Shown here: positions 7,314 to 15,898 of the stretch, piece by piece
Layout: the number at the start of each line of letters is the position of its first letter
Numbering within the stretch: position 1 is the first letter of the stretch
From: Streptomyces aureoverticillatus
GTDB lineage: Bacteria > Actinomycetota > Actinomycetes > Streptomycetales > Streptomycetaceae
Direction: 5' to 3'
Length of the DNA stretch: 64,000 nucleotides
NCBI RefSeq assembly: GCF_014649395.1
Contig: NZ_BMSY01000003.1
Location: forward strand, 372,001-436,000
Notes under the pieces: generated by a model
Database searches by the model: none
The model's input: the letters and a program-made list of their open reading frames with translations, nothing else
Told to the model about the DNA's origin: nothing
Translations under genes and position numbers: made by a program

Positions 7314-9005
7314 TCATGCCTCCTTGCGGATCTCCACCACCCGGAAGCGGTTGGCCACGAACGCGCTGTCGCACAGCGCGGCGTTCGCCGCCGGGTTGCC
7401 GCCGGAGCCGTGGAAGTCCGAGAAGGCCGCCGTCTGGTTCACATAGACGCCGCCCGTGAGGTTCAGCGAGAGCTGGGCGCTCTCCTCCAGGCAGGTCTCC
7501 TCGACGGCGGCGGACACCTCTTCGGAGGTGGTGTACGCCCCGACCGTCATCGCGCCCTTCTCACGCACCGTGCGCCGCAGGAGCTCCACCGCGTCCGCCG
7601 CCGAGTCGACCGCGACGGCGAAGGAGACCGGGCCGAAGCACTCGCTCAGATAGGCCGCCTCGGCGTCCGGCTTGGCGCCGTCCAGCTTGACGATCACCGG
7701 GGTGCGCACCACGGCGTCCGGGAACTCCGGGTTGCTGATCTCCCTTGAGGCGAGGGCGACTTCACCGATACCGGGAGCCGCCTCCAGGCGCGCCTTCACG
7801 TCCGGGTTGACCAGGGCGCCCAGGATGCCGTTCGCCCGGGCCTCGTCGCCGAGCAGGCCGTCCACCGCGCCCGCGAGGTCCGAGACCACCTCGTCGTACG
7901 ACTTCGCGCCCGCGTCCGTCGTGATGCCCTCGCGGGGGATCAGCAGGTTCTGCGGGGTCGTGCACATCTGGCCGCTGTACAACGACAAGGAGAAGGCGAG
8001 GTTCGACAGCATGCCCTTGTAGTTGTCGGTCGACTCGACGACGACCGTGTTGACGCCCGCCTTCTCTGTGTAGACCTGGGCCTGGCGGGCGTTGGTCTCC
8101 AGCCAGTCGCCGAAGGACGTCGAGCCCGTGTAGTCGATGATCTTGATTTCGGGGCGGGTGGCGAGGGTCTTGGCGATGCCCTCGCCGGGCCGCTCGACGG
8201 CCAGCGCGACCAGGTTCGGGTCGAAGCCGGCTTCGCCGAGGACCTCGCGGGCCACGCGCACCGTCAGGGCGAGCGGCAGCACCGCGCGCGGGTGCGGCTT
8301 GACCAGGACCGGGTTGCCGGTGGCCAGGGAGGCGAACAGGCCCGGATAGCCGTTCCAGGTCGGGAAGGTGTTGCAGCCGATCAGGAGCGCGATGCCGCGC
8401 CCGACCGGCGTGAAGCGCTTGGTCAGGGCGAGCGGGTCGCGCTTGCCCTGGGGCTTGGTCCACTCCGCGGAGTCCGGGGTGCGGGACTGCTCCGCATACG
8501 CGTACGCGACCGCTTCCAGACCGCGGTCCTGGGCGTGCGGGCCGCCCGCCTGGAACGCCATCATGAAGGCCTGGCCGCTGGTGTGCATGACCGCGTGCGC
8601 GAACTCGTGCGTGCGGGCGCTGATGCGCGCCAGGATCTCCAGACAGACCATGGCGCGCGTCTCCGCGCCCGCGTCGCGCCAGGCACGCATGCCCGCGCGC
8701 ATGGCGGGCAGCAGCGCGTCCACGTCCGGGTGCGGATACGTGATGCCCAACTCGGGGCCGAAGGGGGAGACTTCCGCACCCGTCCAGTCGTCCGTGCCCG
8801 GCTGGTCGAGGTCGAAGCGGCTGTTCAGGAGGGCCTCGAAGGCCGCCTTGCCCTCGGGGAGACTCAGGCTTCCGTTCTCCCCATAGGCCTTGGGGTGTTC
8901 GGGGTGCGGCGACCAGTACGCGCGCGTGCGGATCGTCTCCAGCGCTTGGTCGAGGGTGGGCCGGTGCTTTTCGATCAGCGTGTGCGCGGTGAGTTCGGCG
9001 GCCAT
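7314..9005 (-). CDS. paaN: phenylacetic acid degradation protein PaaN (aldehyde dehydrogenase)
   Basis: 563-residue aldehyde-dehydrogenase-fold protein of the PaaN type. It is believed to oxidise the semialdehyde formed when the oxepin-CoA ring is opened. The catalytic Cys is seen in SLYSGQMCTTPQN (about residue 345), and the NAD-binding fold in IIDYTGSTSFGDWLE. It has no C-terminal MaoC hydratase domain like that of E. coli PaaZ, so ring opening must be supplied elsewhere. It is divergent from paaH, and the shared 195-bp region carries the operator at 9095-9108. A near-identical role in a different ring-cleavage route cannot be excluded. Confidence 0.88.
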   Translation of the reverse strand: MAAELTAHTLIEKHRPTLDQALETIRTRAYWSPHPEHPKAYGENGSLSLPEGKAAFEALLNSRFDLDQPGTDDWTGAEVSPFGPELGITYPHPDVDALLPAMRAGMRAWRDAGAETRAMVCLEILARISARTHEFAHAVMHTSGQAFMMAFQAGGPHAQDRGLEAVAYAYAEQSRTPDSAEWTKPQGKRDPLALTKRFTPVGRGIALLIGCNTFPTWNGYPGLFASLATGNPVLVKPHPRAVLPLALTVRVAREVLGEAGFDPNLVALAVERPGEGIAKTLATRPEIKIIDYTGSTSFGDWLETNARQAQVYTEKAGVNTVVVESTDNYKGMLSNLAFSLSLYSGQMCTTPQNLLIPREGITTDAGAKSYDEVVSDLAGAVDGLLGDEARANGILGALVNPDVKARLEAAPGIGEVALASREISNPEFPDAVVRTPVIVKLDGAKPDAEAAYLSECFGPVSFAVAVDSAADAVELLRRTVREKGAMTVGAYTTSEEVSAAVEETCLEESAQLSLNLTGGVYVNQTAAFSDFHGSGGNPAANAALCDSAFVANRFRVVEIRKEA

Positions 9006-9094
9006 GAGGGACCAACTCCTCGTCGAGCCGGCTCTCCTTCGAGCCGGCGAGCTGGGCAGGGACAGTGCGGGAACGGCTGGACAGAGCTAGAGTA

Positions 9095-9108
9095 ACCGAA
9101 CGATCGGT
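9095..9108. promoter_or_regulatory. PaaR/TetR-type operator between paaN and paaH
   Basis: ACCGAACGATCGGT is a perfect ACCGNNCGNNCGGT palindrome in the divergent paaN/paaH region. It directly follows a TAGAGT hexamer (9088-9093) that could be the paaH -10. The TetR protein coupled to paaH is the obvious candidate binder. Confidence 0.6.
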
Positions 9109-9132
9109 CGGGACAAGGGGGTCTGCCGAAGC

Positions 9133-9141
9133 TGTGGAAAA
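9133..9141 (-). promoter_or_regulatory. near-match DnaA box upstream of paaH
   Basis: TGTGGAAAA reads TTTTCCACA on the minus strand. It differs at one position from the DnaA-box consensus used in Streptomyces. It lies between the paaH operator and the paaH start. Confidence 0.25.
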
Positions 9142-9200
9142 CCTCCCCTCCGGCCACCCCGAACCCCTGGCCGAGACCCCTGTGCGGGAGGATCGCGAGC

Positions 9201-10724
9201 ATGACAGCACTCGATCTCAGCAGCCCCGTTGCCGTGGTCGGCACCGGCACCATGGGCCAGGGCATCGCCCAGGTCGCGCTGGTGGCGGGCCACCCCGTGC
9301 GGCTGTACGACGCCGCGCCCGGCTTCGCGAAGACGGCGGCCGCCGCGATCACCGCCCGCCTGGACCGCCTCGTGGAGAAGGGCCGCCTCGACGCGGCCGC
9401 CCGCGACGCCGCGGCCGGGCGCCTGCGGGCCGTCGACGGCCTCGCCGAGCTGGCCGGGTGCGACCTCGTCGTGGAGGCGGTGCTGGAGCAACTGGACGTC
9501 AAACAGCGCCTGTTCCAGGACCTGGAGGAGGTCGTCGACGCCGGCTGTCTGCTGGCCACGAACACCTCGTCCCTGTCCGTGACCGCCGTCGGAGGCGCCT
9601 TGAAGCACCCGGGGCGCTTTGTCGGGCTGCACTTCTTCAACCCCGCGCCCCTGCTGCCCCTGGTCGAGGTCGTCAGCGGCTTCGCCACGGACGAAGCGGC
9701 GGCCACGCGCGCGTACGACACCGCGAAGGCCTGGGGGAAGACCCCGGTGCGCTGCGCCGACACCCCCGGCTTCATCGTCAACCGGATAGCCCGGCCCTTC
9801 TACGCCGAGGCGCTGCGCGTCCACGAGGAGCGGGCCGCCGACCCCGCGACGATCGACGCGGTCCTGCGCGAGTGCGGCGGCTTCAAGATGGGCCCCTTCG
9901 AGCTCACCGACCTCATCGGTCAGGACGTCAACGAGGCGGTCACCCGCTCGGTGTGGGAGTCCTTCTTCCAGGACCCCAAGTTCACCCCGTCCCTCGCCCA
10001 GCGCCGCCTCGTCGAATCGCGCCGCCTGGGCCGCAAGTCGGGGCAGGGCTGGTACGCGTACGGGGACGGCGCCGAGAAGGCCGAGCCGGGCACCGCCGAG
10101 CCCGCCGAGGCGCCCCGGTCCGTCACCCTGCACGGCGAGCTGTTCCAGGCCGCCGCGCTGGTCCCGCTCATCGAGGCCGCGGGCGTCCGCGTCGACCGCG
10201 AGCCCGCCGGGCAGTCCGGGCACCCGGACTTCCCCGGCTGGATCGAGCTGCCCGGCGGCGCCCGCCTCGCCCTCGCCGACGGTTCGTCCCCCGACACCGC
10301 CGCGCAGCCCACCGTCCAGTTCGACCTGGCGCTCGACTACGGCACGGCCACCAGGATCGCGCTCGCCCCCGCGGCCCGCGTGAGCGAGCCGATGCTCGGT
10401 GAGGCGGTGGGCCTCTTCCAGGCGCTCGGCAAGCAGGTCAGCGTCGTACGCGCCACCCCGGGGATGATCGTGGCCCGCACGGTCGCGATGCTCGTGGACT
10501 TCGCCCACGACGCCGTCGTGCGCGGCGTGGCCGACGCGGACGACATCGACACCGCGATGCGCCTGGGCGTCAACTACCCGCGCGGACCGCTGTCCTGGGG
10601 CGCGGACCTCGGCCTGTACTGGGTGGTCGAAGTCCTGGACCACCTGCACGACGAGTACCCCACGGGGCGTTACGCGGCCTCCCAGGGGCTGCGCGGCGCC
10701 GCCGCCAAGGAGGACCACGCATGA
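9201..10724 (+). CDS. paaH: 3-hydroxyacyl-CoA dehydrogenase PaaH
   Basis: 507-residue NAD-dependent dehydrogenase that oxidises 3-hydroxyadipyl-CoA late in phenylacetate breakdown. The Rossmann motif VVGTGTMGQG starts near residue 12. The catalytic His lies in GLHFFNPAP, and PGFIVNRIARPFYAEA marks the first C-terminal 3HCDH domain. A second C-terminal domain (about 405-500; PGMIVARTVAMLVDFAHDA) gives the long PaaH form. The ATG is preceded by GGGAGGATCGCGAGC. Its stop overlaps the ATG of the TetR gene, so enzyme and regulator are coupled. A general beta-oxidation role is also possible. Confidence 0.9.
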   Translation: MTALDLSSPVAVVGTGTMGQGIAQVALVAGHPVRLYDAAPGFAKTAAAAITARLDRLVEKGRLDAAARDAAAGRLRAVDGLAELAGCDLVVEAVLEQLDVKQRLFQDLEEVVDAGCLLATNTSSLSVTAVGGALKHPGRFVGLHFFNPAPLLPLVEVVSGFATDEAAATRAYDTAKAWGKTPVRCADTPGFIVNRIARPFYAEALRVHEERAADPATIDAVLRECGGFKMGPFELTDLIGQDVNEAVTRSVWESFFQDPKFTPSLAQRRLVESRRLGRKSGQGWYAYGDGAEKAEPGTAEPAEAPRSVTLHGELFQAAALVPLIEAAGVRVDREPAGQSGHPDFPGWIELPGGARLALADGSSPDTAAQPTVQFDLALDYGTATRIALAPAARVSEPMLGEAVGLFQALGKQVSVVRATPGMIVARTVAMLVDFAHDAVVRGVADADDIDTAMRLGVNYPRGPLSWGADLGLYWVVEVLDHLHDEYPTGRYAASQGLRGAAAKEDHA

Positions 10725-11344
10725 GCGCCCGGCGTGACACCTACACCCCGGAGACCCTCCTCGACGTCGCCGTGCGGGTCTTCAACGAGCGCGGCTACGA
10801 CGGCACCTCCATGGAGCACCTCTCCAAGGCGGCCGGCATCTCCAAGTCGTCGATCTACCACCACGTGGCGGGCAAGGAGGAGCTGCTGCGCCGCGCGGTG
10901 AGCCGGGCGCTGGACGGCCTCTTCGGAATCCTCACCGAGGAGCCCGCGCGCGTGGGCAGCGCGGTGCGCCGCCTGGAGTACGTCACGCGCCGCACCGTCG
11001 AGGTGCTGGTGGCCGAACTGCCCTATGTGACGCTGCTGCTGCGTGTGCGCGGCAACACGGACACCGAGCGGTGGGCGCTGGAGCGGCGCAGGGAGTTCGA
11101 CCACGAGGTCGCCGAGCTGCTCAAGGAAGCGGTCGCGGACGGTGACCTGCGCTCGGACGTCGAGCTGCGGCTCGCCACCCGGCTGCTCTTCGGAATGATC
11201 AACTCCATCGTGGAGTGGTACCGGCCGGAGGCCCGCAACGCCGCCAACGGCGCACAGGTGGCCGACGCCGTGGTGCAGTTGGCGTTCTCCGGCCTGCGTA
11301 CGGACGGCCTGTCCTCCGTCGGAGACGGCTCGGGCACGCCCTAG
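10721..11344 (+). CDS. TetR/AcrR regulator, probable PaaR-type repressor
   Basis: 207-residue one-component regulator. The N-terminal helix-turn-helix is clear (GTSMEHLSKAAGISKSSIYH, about 28-47). The C-terminal ligand domain is unspecific by eye. It is translationally coupled to paaH (ATGA) and lies beside divergent bkdR/bkdA. Matching palindromes sit upstream of paaA, between paaN and paaH and, with one mismatch, before bkdA. It is therefore inferred to repress these in the absence of an acyl-CoA such as phenylacetyl-CoA. The stop overlaps the end of convergent bkdR by 4 bases. Confidence 0.88.
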   Translation: MSARRDTYTPETLLDVAVRVFNERGYDGTSMEHLSKAAGISKSSIYHHVAGKEELLRRAVSRALDGLFGILTEEPARVGSAVRRLEYVTRRTVEVLVAELPYVTLLLRVRGNTDTERWALERRREFDHEVAELLKEAVADGDLRSDVELRLATRLLFGMINSIVEWYRPEARNAANGAQVADAVVQLAFSGLRTDGLSSVGDGSGTP

Positions 11345-11841
11345 CCCTCCGCCTCCAGGTCGTCCTCCTCGAAGACCAGCAGCGTGCGGGTGCTGAGGAC
11401 CTCCGGCATGGCCTGGAGGCGGGTGAGCACCAGCTCGCGCAGTGCGCGGTTGTCCGGCGTGTGCACCAGGAGCAGCACGTCGAAGTCCCCGCTGACCAGC
11501 GCGATGTGGGACGCGCCCGGCAGGGTCCGCAGCTGTTCGCGGACCGTGCGCCAGGTGTTCTGGACGATCTTCAGGGTGATGTACGCGGAGGCGCCCTGGC
11601 CTGCCCGTTCGTGATCGATGCGGGCGCCGAAGCCGCGGATCACGCCGTCCTCGATGAGGCGGTTGATGCGCGCGTAGGCGTTGGCCCGCGAGACGTGCAC
11701 GCGCTCGGCCACGGAGCGTATCGACGCGCGACCGTCCGTGTGCAGGATCTGCAGGATGTCGCGGTCGATGGGGTCGAGCGGGCGCGGCGCCTGTTCCGGA
11801 CGGCCCGCCCCGCTCCCTTCGGCCATTTGTTCAGGTGCCAT
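11341..11841 (-). CDS. bkdR: Lrp/AsnC family regulator, probable BkdR
   Basis: 166-residue Lrp/AsnC regulator. The N-terminal winged helix-turn-helix includes LDPIDRDILQILHTDGRASI and VSRANAYARINRL. The C-terminal half is the RAM effector-binding domain (GDFDVLLLVHTPDN). The ATG at 11841 has GGAGGCGGGGGG just upstream, favouring it over the ATG 21 bases earlier. It is divergent from the first bkd operon, the usual place for bkdR, which senses branched-chain amino acids or their oxoacids. The symbol rests on family plus position. Confidence 0.85.
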   Translation of the reverse strand: MAPEQMAEGSGAGRPEQAPRPLDPIDRDILQILHTDGRASIRSVAERVHVSRANAYARINRLIEDGVIRGFGARIDHERAGQGASAYITLKIVQNTWRTVREQLRTLPGASHIALVSGDFDVLLLVHTPDNRALRELVLTRLQAMPEVLSTRTLLVFEEDDLEAEG

Positions 11842-11881
11842 GTCCCCCCGCCTCCCTACCATGGACGTACTGCGTTCATCT

Positions 11882-11913
11882 CAGGCTGTGGAGAACCGTT
11901 TGTCCACAGCCTG
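11882..11913. promoter_or_regulatory. perfect 11-bp inverted repeat carrying two opposed DnaA-box matches
   Basis: Arms CAGGCTGTGGA (11882-11892) and TCCACAGCCTG (11903-11913) are separated by 10 bp. The right side contains TTGTCCACA (11900-11908), the preferred Streptomyces DnaA box. The left side reads TTCTCCACA on the minus strand (11887-11895). It sits in the bkdR/bkdA divergent region and could bind DnaA or a dimeric regulator such as BkdR. Confidence 0.5.
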
Positions 11914-11942
11914 GAGGTGCCTGTAGCCAAAATGTGCCGACG

Positions 11943-11956
11943 ACCGAACAATCGGT
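11943..11956. promoter_or_regulatory. PaaR/TetR-like operator upstream of bkdA
   Basis: ACCGAACAATCGGT matches the ACCGNNCGNNCGGT core of the paa operators except for one base of the central CG. It lies between bkdR and bkdA and suggests that the same TetR protein also acts on the bkd operon. Confidence 0.45.
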
Positions 11957-12032
11957 AGGTGAGGCGCATCACATCGTCGCGCCTCTGTTGCCGCTCCCAC
12001 GAGGAGATCGCTTCCCCACAGGAGGTGCCGTC

Positions 12033-13193
12033 ATGACGGTCATGGAGCAGCGGGGCGCATATCGACCCGCCCCGCCCCCCGCATGGGAGCTCAGGACCGA
12101 CCCCGCGCCGCTGCTGCCGGACGCCGAGCCCTATCGCGTGCTCGGCACCGAGGCCGCCCGCGAGGCGGATCAGGAGCTGCTCCTGCGCCTCCATGGCGAG
12201 CTGGTGCGCGGCCGGCGGTACAACACGCAGGCGACGGCCCTGACCAAGCAGGGAAGGCTCGCGGTCTATCCGTCGAGCACCGGGCAGGAGGCGTGCGAGA
12301 TCGCCGCCGCGCTCGCCCTGCGCGAGCAGGATTGGCTGTTTCCCAGCTATCGCGACACCCTCGCGGCCGTCGCCCGCGGCCTGGACCCAGTGGCGGCCCT
12401 CACGCTGCTGCGCGGCGACTGGCACACCGGGTACGACCCGCGCGAGCACCGCATAGCGCCCTTGTGCACTCCGCTTGCCACCCAGCTGCCGCACGCCGTG
12501 GGCCTCGCGCACGCCGCGCGCCTCAAGGGTGACGACGTGGTCGCGCTCGCCATGGTCGGCGACGGCGGCACCAGCGAGGGCGACTTCCACGAGGCGCTCA
12601 ACTTCGCCGCCGTCTGGCAGGCGCCCGTGGTCTTCCTCGTGCAGAACAACGGCTTCGCCATCTCCGTGCCGCTCGCCAAGCAGACGGCCGCGCCCTCCCT
12701 GGCCCACAAGGCCGTCGGGTACGGCATGCCGGGCCGCCTGGTCGACGGCAACGACGCGGTCGCGGTGCACGAGGTCCTCTCCGAAGCGGTGCGGCGCGCG
12801 CGGCAGGGCGGCGGTCCCACGCTCGTCGAGGCCGTGACGTACCGGATGGAGGCGCACACGAACGCCGACGACGCCACCCGCTACCGCCAGGACGCGGAGA
12901 TCGAGGCCTGGCGCGACCACGACCCGATCCTGCTCGTGGAGCGCGAGCTCGACGCGCGCGGCCTGCTCGACGAGGACCGCAGGCGCGCGGTGCGCGAGGA
13001 CGCCGAGGCGATGGCCGCCGACCTGCGGGAGCGCATGAACCAGGACCCCGCCCTCGACCCCATGGACCTGTTCACCCAGGTGTACGCCGAGCAGACCTCC
13101 CAACTGCGCGAACAGGCTGCCCAGTTGCGGGCCGAGCTGGAGGCCGAGAGCGACGCCGAGGGCGGCGCCGGCCAGGACGGAGCGGCCCGATGA
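12033..13193 (+). CDS. bkdA: branched-chain 2-oxoacid dehydrogenase E1 alpha subunit (copy 1 in window)
   Basis: 386-residue thiamine-diphosphate E1 alpha chain that decarboxylates the oxoacids of Val, Leu and Ile to give the acyl-CoA starters of branched fatty acids and polyketides. The ThDP/Mg motif is MVGDGGTSEGDFHEALNF ending in QNNGFAIS. The phosphorylation-loop-like AHTNADDATRYR is also present. The ATG at 12033 follows GGAGG by 7 bases. The C-terminus is a Gln/Glu/Ala-rich tail. Its stop overlaps bkdB (ATGA). Upstream in-frame sequence was rejected because it covers the operator region. Confidence 0.92.
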   Translation: MTVMEQRGAYRPAPPPAWELRTDPAPLLPDAEPYRVLGTEAAREADQELLLRLHGELVRGRRYNTQATALTKQGRLAVYPSSTGQEACEIAAALALREQDWLFPSYRDTLAAVARGLDPVAALTLLRGDWHTGYDPREHRIAPLCTPLATQLPHAVGLAHAARLKGDDVVALAMVGDGGTSEGDFHEALNFAAVWQAPVVFLVQNNGFAISVPLAKQTAAPSLAHKAVGYGMPGRLVDGNDAVAVHEVLSEAVRRARQGGGPTLVEAVTYRMEAHTNADDATRYRQDAEIEAWRDHDPILLVERELDARGLLDEDRRRAVREDAEAMAADLRERMNQDPALDPMDLFTQVYAEQTSQLREQAAQLRAELEAESDAEGGAGQDGAAR

Positions 13194-14194
13194 CCACTGT
13201 CGCCGTGAAACCGGCCACCATGGGGCAGGCGCTCGGGCGCGCGCTGCGCGACGCGATGGCCGACGACCCCGCCGTGCACGTCCTCGGTGAGGACGTCGGC
13301 ACGCTCGGCGGGGTGTTCCGGGTCACCGACGGGCTCGCGAAGGAGTTCGGCGACGACCGCTGCACGGACACCCCGCTCGCCGAGGCGGGCATCCTCGGGA
13401 CGGCGGTCGGCATGGCGATGTACGGGCTGCGGCCCGTCGTCGAGATGCAGTTCGACGCGTTCGCGTACCCCGCCTTCGAGCAGTTGATCTCGCACGTGTC
13501 GCGGATGCGCAACCGCACCAGGGGCGGGATGCCGCTGCCGATCACCATCCGCGTGCCGTACGGCGGCGGCATCGGCGGCGTCGAGCACCACAGCGACTCC
13601 TCCGAGGCGTACTACATGGCGACTCCCGGGCTGCACGTCGTCACGCCCGCCACCGTCGCCGACGCCTACGGCCTGCTGCGTGCCTCCATCGCCTCCGACG
13701 ACCCGGTCGTCTTCCTGGAGCCGAAGCGGCTGTACTGGTCCAAGGCCGACTGGAACCCGGACGCGCCCTCGACCGTTGAACCCATCGGCAAGGCAGTGGT
13801 GCGGCGCGCGGGCCGCAGCGCCACGCTCCTGACGTACGGCCCGTCCGTGCCCGTCTGCCTGGAGGCCGCCGAGGCGGCGCGGGCCGAGGGCTGGGACCTC
13901 GAAGTCGTCGACCTGCGCTCGCTGGTGCCCTTCGACGACGAGACGGTGACCGCCTCCGTGCGGCGCACGGGACGCGCGGTCGTGGTGCACGAGTCGGGCG
14001 GCTTCGGCGGCCCCGGCGGGGAGATCGCCGCCCGCGTCTCGGAGCGGTGCTTCCACCACCTGGAGGCGCCGGTGCTCCGGGTCGCCGGGTTCGACATCCC
14101 CTATCCGCCGCCGATGCTGGAGCGGCACCACCTGCCCGGCGTCGACCGGATCCTGGACGCGGTGGCACGGCTGCAGTGGGAGGCGGAGAGCTGA
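13190..14194 (+). CDS. bkdB: branched-chain 2-oxoacid dehydrogenase E1 beta subunit (copy 1)
   Basis: 334-residue transketolase-like E1 beta chain that completes the E1 active site. Typical text includes VLGEDVGTLGGVFRVTDGL, DTPLAEAGILGTAVGMA and RVPYGGGIGGVEHHSDS. Length and motifs match the family. It is coupled to bkdA upstream (ATGA) and to the E2 gene downstream (TGATG). Confidence 0.94.
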   Translation: MTTVAVKPATMGQALGRALRDAMADDPAVHVLGEDVGTLGGVFRVTDGLAKEFGDDRCTDTPLAEAGILGTAVGMAMYGLRPVVEMQFDAFAYPAFEQLISHVSRMRNRTRGGMPLPITIRVPYGGGIGGVEHHSDSSEAYYMATPGLHVVTPATVADAYGLLRASIASDDPVVFLEPKRLYWSKADWNPDAPSTVEPIGKAVVRRAGRSATLLTYGPSVPVCLEAAEAARAEGWDLEVVDLRSLVPFDDETVTASVRRTGRAVVVHESGGFGGPGGEIAARVSERCFHHLEAPVLRVAGFDIPYPPPMLERHHLPGVDRILDAVARLQWEAES

Positions 14195-15834
14195 TGGCGC
14201 AGGTCCTCGAATTCAAGCTGCCCGACCTCGGCGAGGGGCTCACGGAGGCGGAGATCACCCGCTGGCTGGTGCAGGTCGGCGACGTCGTCGAGGTGGACCA
14301 GCCCGTCGTCGAGGTGGAGACGGCCAAGGCGATGGTCGAGGTCCCGTGTCCGTACGGGGGCGTGGTGACGGCCCGCTTCGGTGAGGAGGGCACCGAACTG
14401 CCCGTGGGGGCACCGCTCTTGACGGTCGCCGTGGGGGCGTCTGCCGCCGCTCTGGACGGTGGTGTGCCTGCGTCCGCTGCGGGCACCGGTGTGTCCGACC
14501 CGTCCGCCGACGCGTCCGCCGACGCGGGCGGCTCCGCGTCCGGCGGTGACGAGGCGTCGGGCAATGTGCTCGTCGGGTACGGCACGGCGGCGGCGCCTGC
14601 GCGACGGCGCAGGGTGCGGCCTGCGCGCGGGGGTGCGGGTGCCGGTTCGCCGGTCGCGGGCGGGGGCGGGGGCGTGGGCTCCGGTGTGGGTGACGTCGGC
14701 TCCGGCTCCGGAGCGGTGTCCCCTGCCGGGGCTGACGCCGCCTCCGGTTCCGGGGGGCAGGGGCTCCCCGCGCGCGGAGACGGTCCGGTCCCGGTGATCT
14801 CCCCGCTCGTGCGCAAGCTGGCCCGCGAGAACGGCGTGGACCTGCGGGAGCTGGCGGGCTCCGGGCCGGACGGGCTGATCCTGCGGGCCGACGTGGAGGA
14901 CGCCGTGCGGGCCTCGGCGGCCGGGGTCGCGCCGATCTCGGGCCCGGCGTCGGCGTCGGTGGCCGACGTGGCACGTACGGGGGTGCCGGGCACCGGGGCC
15001 ACGTTCGGTTCTCCTGGGGCTGTTGGGGCGACTGGTGCGGTTGGGGTCTCCGGGACCTCCGGTATCTCCGGGGTTCCAGGAGCCTCGGCAGCTTCGGGCG
15101 CCTCCGGGACTGTCGCCGGCGCCAAGGCCGCGGCGGCCTCCGGCCGGGGTACGCGGATCCCCCTGCGCGGTGTCCGCGGCGCCGTCGCCGACAAGCTGGC
15201 GCGCAGCCGCCGCGAGATACCGGACGCGACGTGCTGGGTCGACGCCGACGCGACGGAACTGATGCACGCGCGCGTGGCGATGAACGCGGCGGGCGGACCG
15301 AAGGTGTCCCTGCTCGCGCTCCTCGCCCGCGTCTGCACCGCCGCCCTCGCCCGCTACCCGGAGCTCAACTCCACGGTGGACATGGAAGCGCGCGAGATCG
15401 TGCGGCTCGACGAGGTGCACCTCGGCTTCGCCGCGCAGACCGACCGCGGGCTCGTCGTGCCCGTCGTGAAGGACGCGCACGCCCGCGACACGGAGTCGCT
15501 GAGCGCCGAACTGGCCCGGCTCTCGGAAGCGGCCCGAACCGGGACGCTGACGCCGGCGGAACTCACGGGGTCCACGTTCACGTTGAACAACTACGGCGTG
15601 TTCGGGGTGGACGGATCCACACCGATCATCAACCACCCCGAGGCGGCCATGCTCGGCGTCGGCCGGATCGTGCCCAAGCCATGGGTGCACCAGGGCGAGC
15701 TGGCGGCGCGTCAGGTCGTCCAGCTCTCGCTCACCTTCGACCACCGGGTGTGCGACGGCGGTACGGCGGGCGGCTTCCTGCGGTTCGTCGCCGACTGCGT
15801 GGAGCAGCCCGCGGTGCTGCTGCGGGCCGTCTAG
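14194..15834 (+). CDS. bkdC: branched-chain 2-oxoacid dehydrogenase E2 (dihydrolipoyl acyltransferase, copy 1)
   Basis: 546-residue E2 core that moves the acyl group from lipoyl-lysine to CoA. The lipoyl domain has its modified Lys at about 45 (VETAKAMVE). A peripheral subunit-binding domain lies at about 203-240 (PLVRKLARENGVDL). The catalytic domain ends with DHRVCDGG near 515. Two linkers are greatly expanded: a Gly/Ser/Val-rich tract at about 95-200 and a collagen-like GxS/GxP tract at about 265-320. Most bkd E2 proteins are shorter by 80-100 residues. No E3 gene is in the window, so the complex must share lipoamide dehydrogenase. Confidence 0.92.
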   Translation: MAQVLEFKLPDLGEGLTEAEITRWLVQVGDVVEVDQPVVEVETAKAMVEVPCPYGGVVTARFGEEGTELPVGAPLLTVAVGASAAALDGGVPASAAGTGVSDPSADASADAGGSASGGDEASGNVLVGYGTAAAPARRRRVRPARGGAGAGSPVAGGGGGVGSGVGDVGSGSGAVSPAGADAASGSGGQGLPARGDGPVPVISPLVRKLARENGVDLRELAGSGPDGLILRADVEDAVRASAAGVAPISGPASASVADVARTGVPGTGATFGSPGAVGATGAVGVSGTSGISGVPGASAASGASGTVAGAKAAAASGRGTRIPLRGVRGAVADKLARSRREIPDATCWVDADATELMHARVAMNAAGGPKVSLLALLARVCTAALARYPELNSTVDMEAREIVRLDEVHLGFAAQTDRGLVVPVVKDAHARDTESLSAELARLSEAARTGTLTPAELTGSTFTLNNYGVFGVDGSTPIINHPEAAMLGVGRIVPKPWVHQGELAARQVVQLSLTFDHRVCDGGTAGGFLRFVADCVEQPAVLLRAV

Positions 15835-15898
15835 GCAGCACCCGTCCGGGCTGCCCCTCAGGGGTGGCATTGATCCCGCGTACGCCCATACTCGGGAG

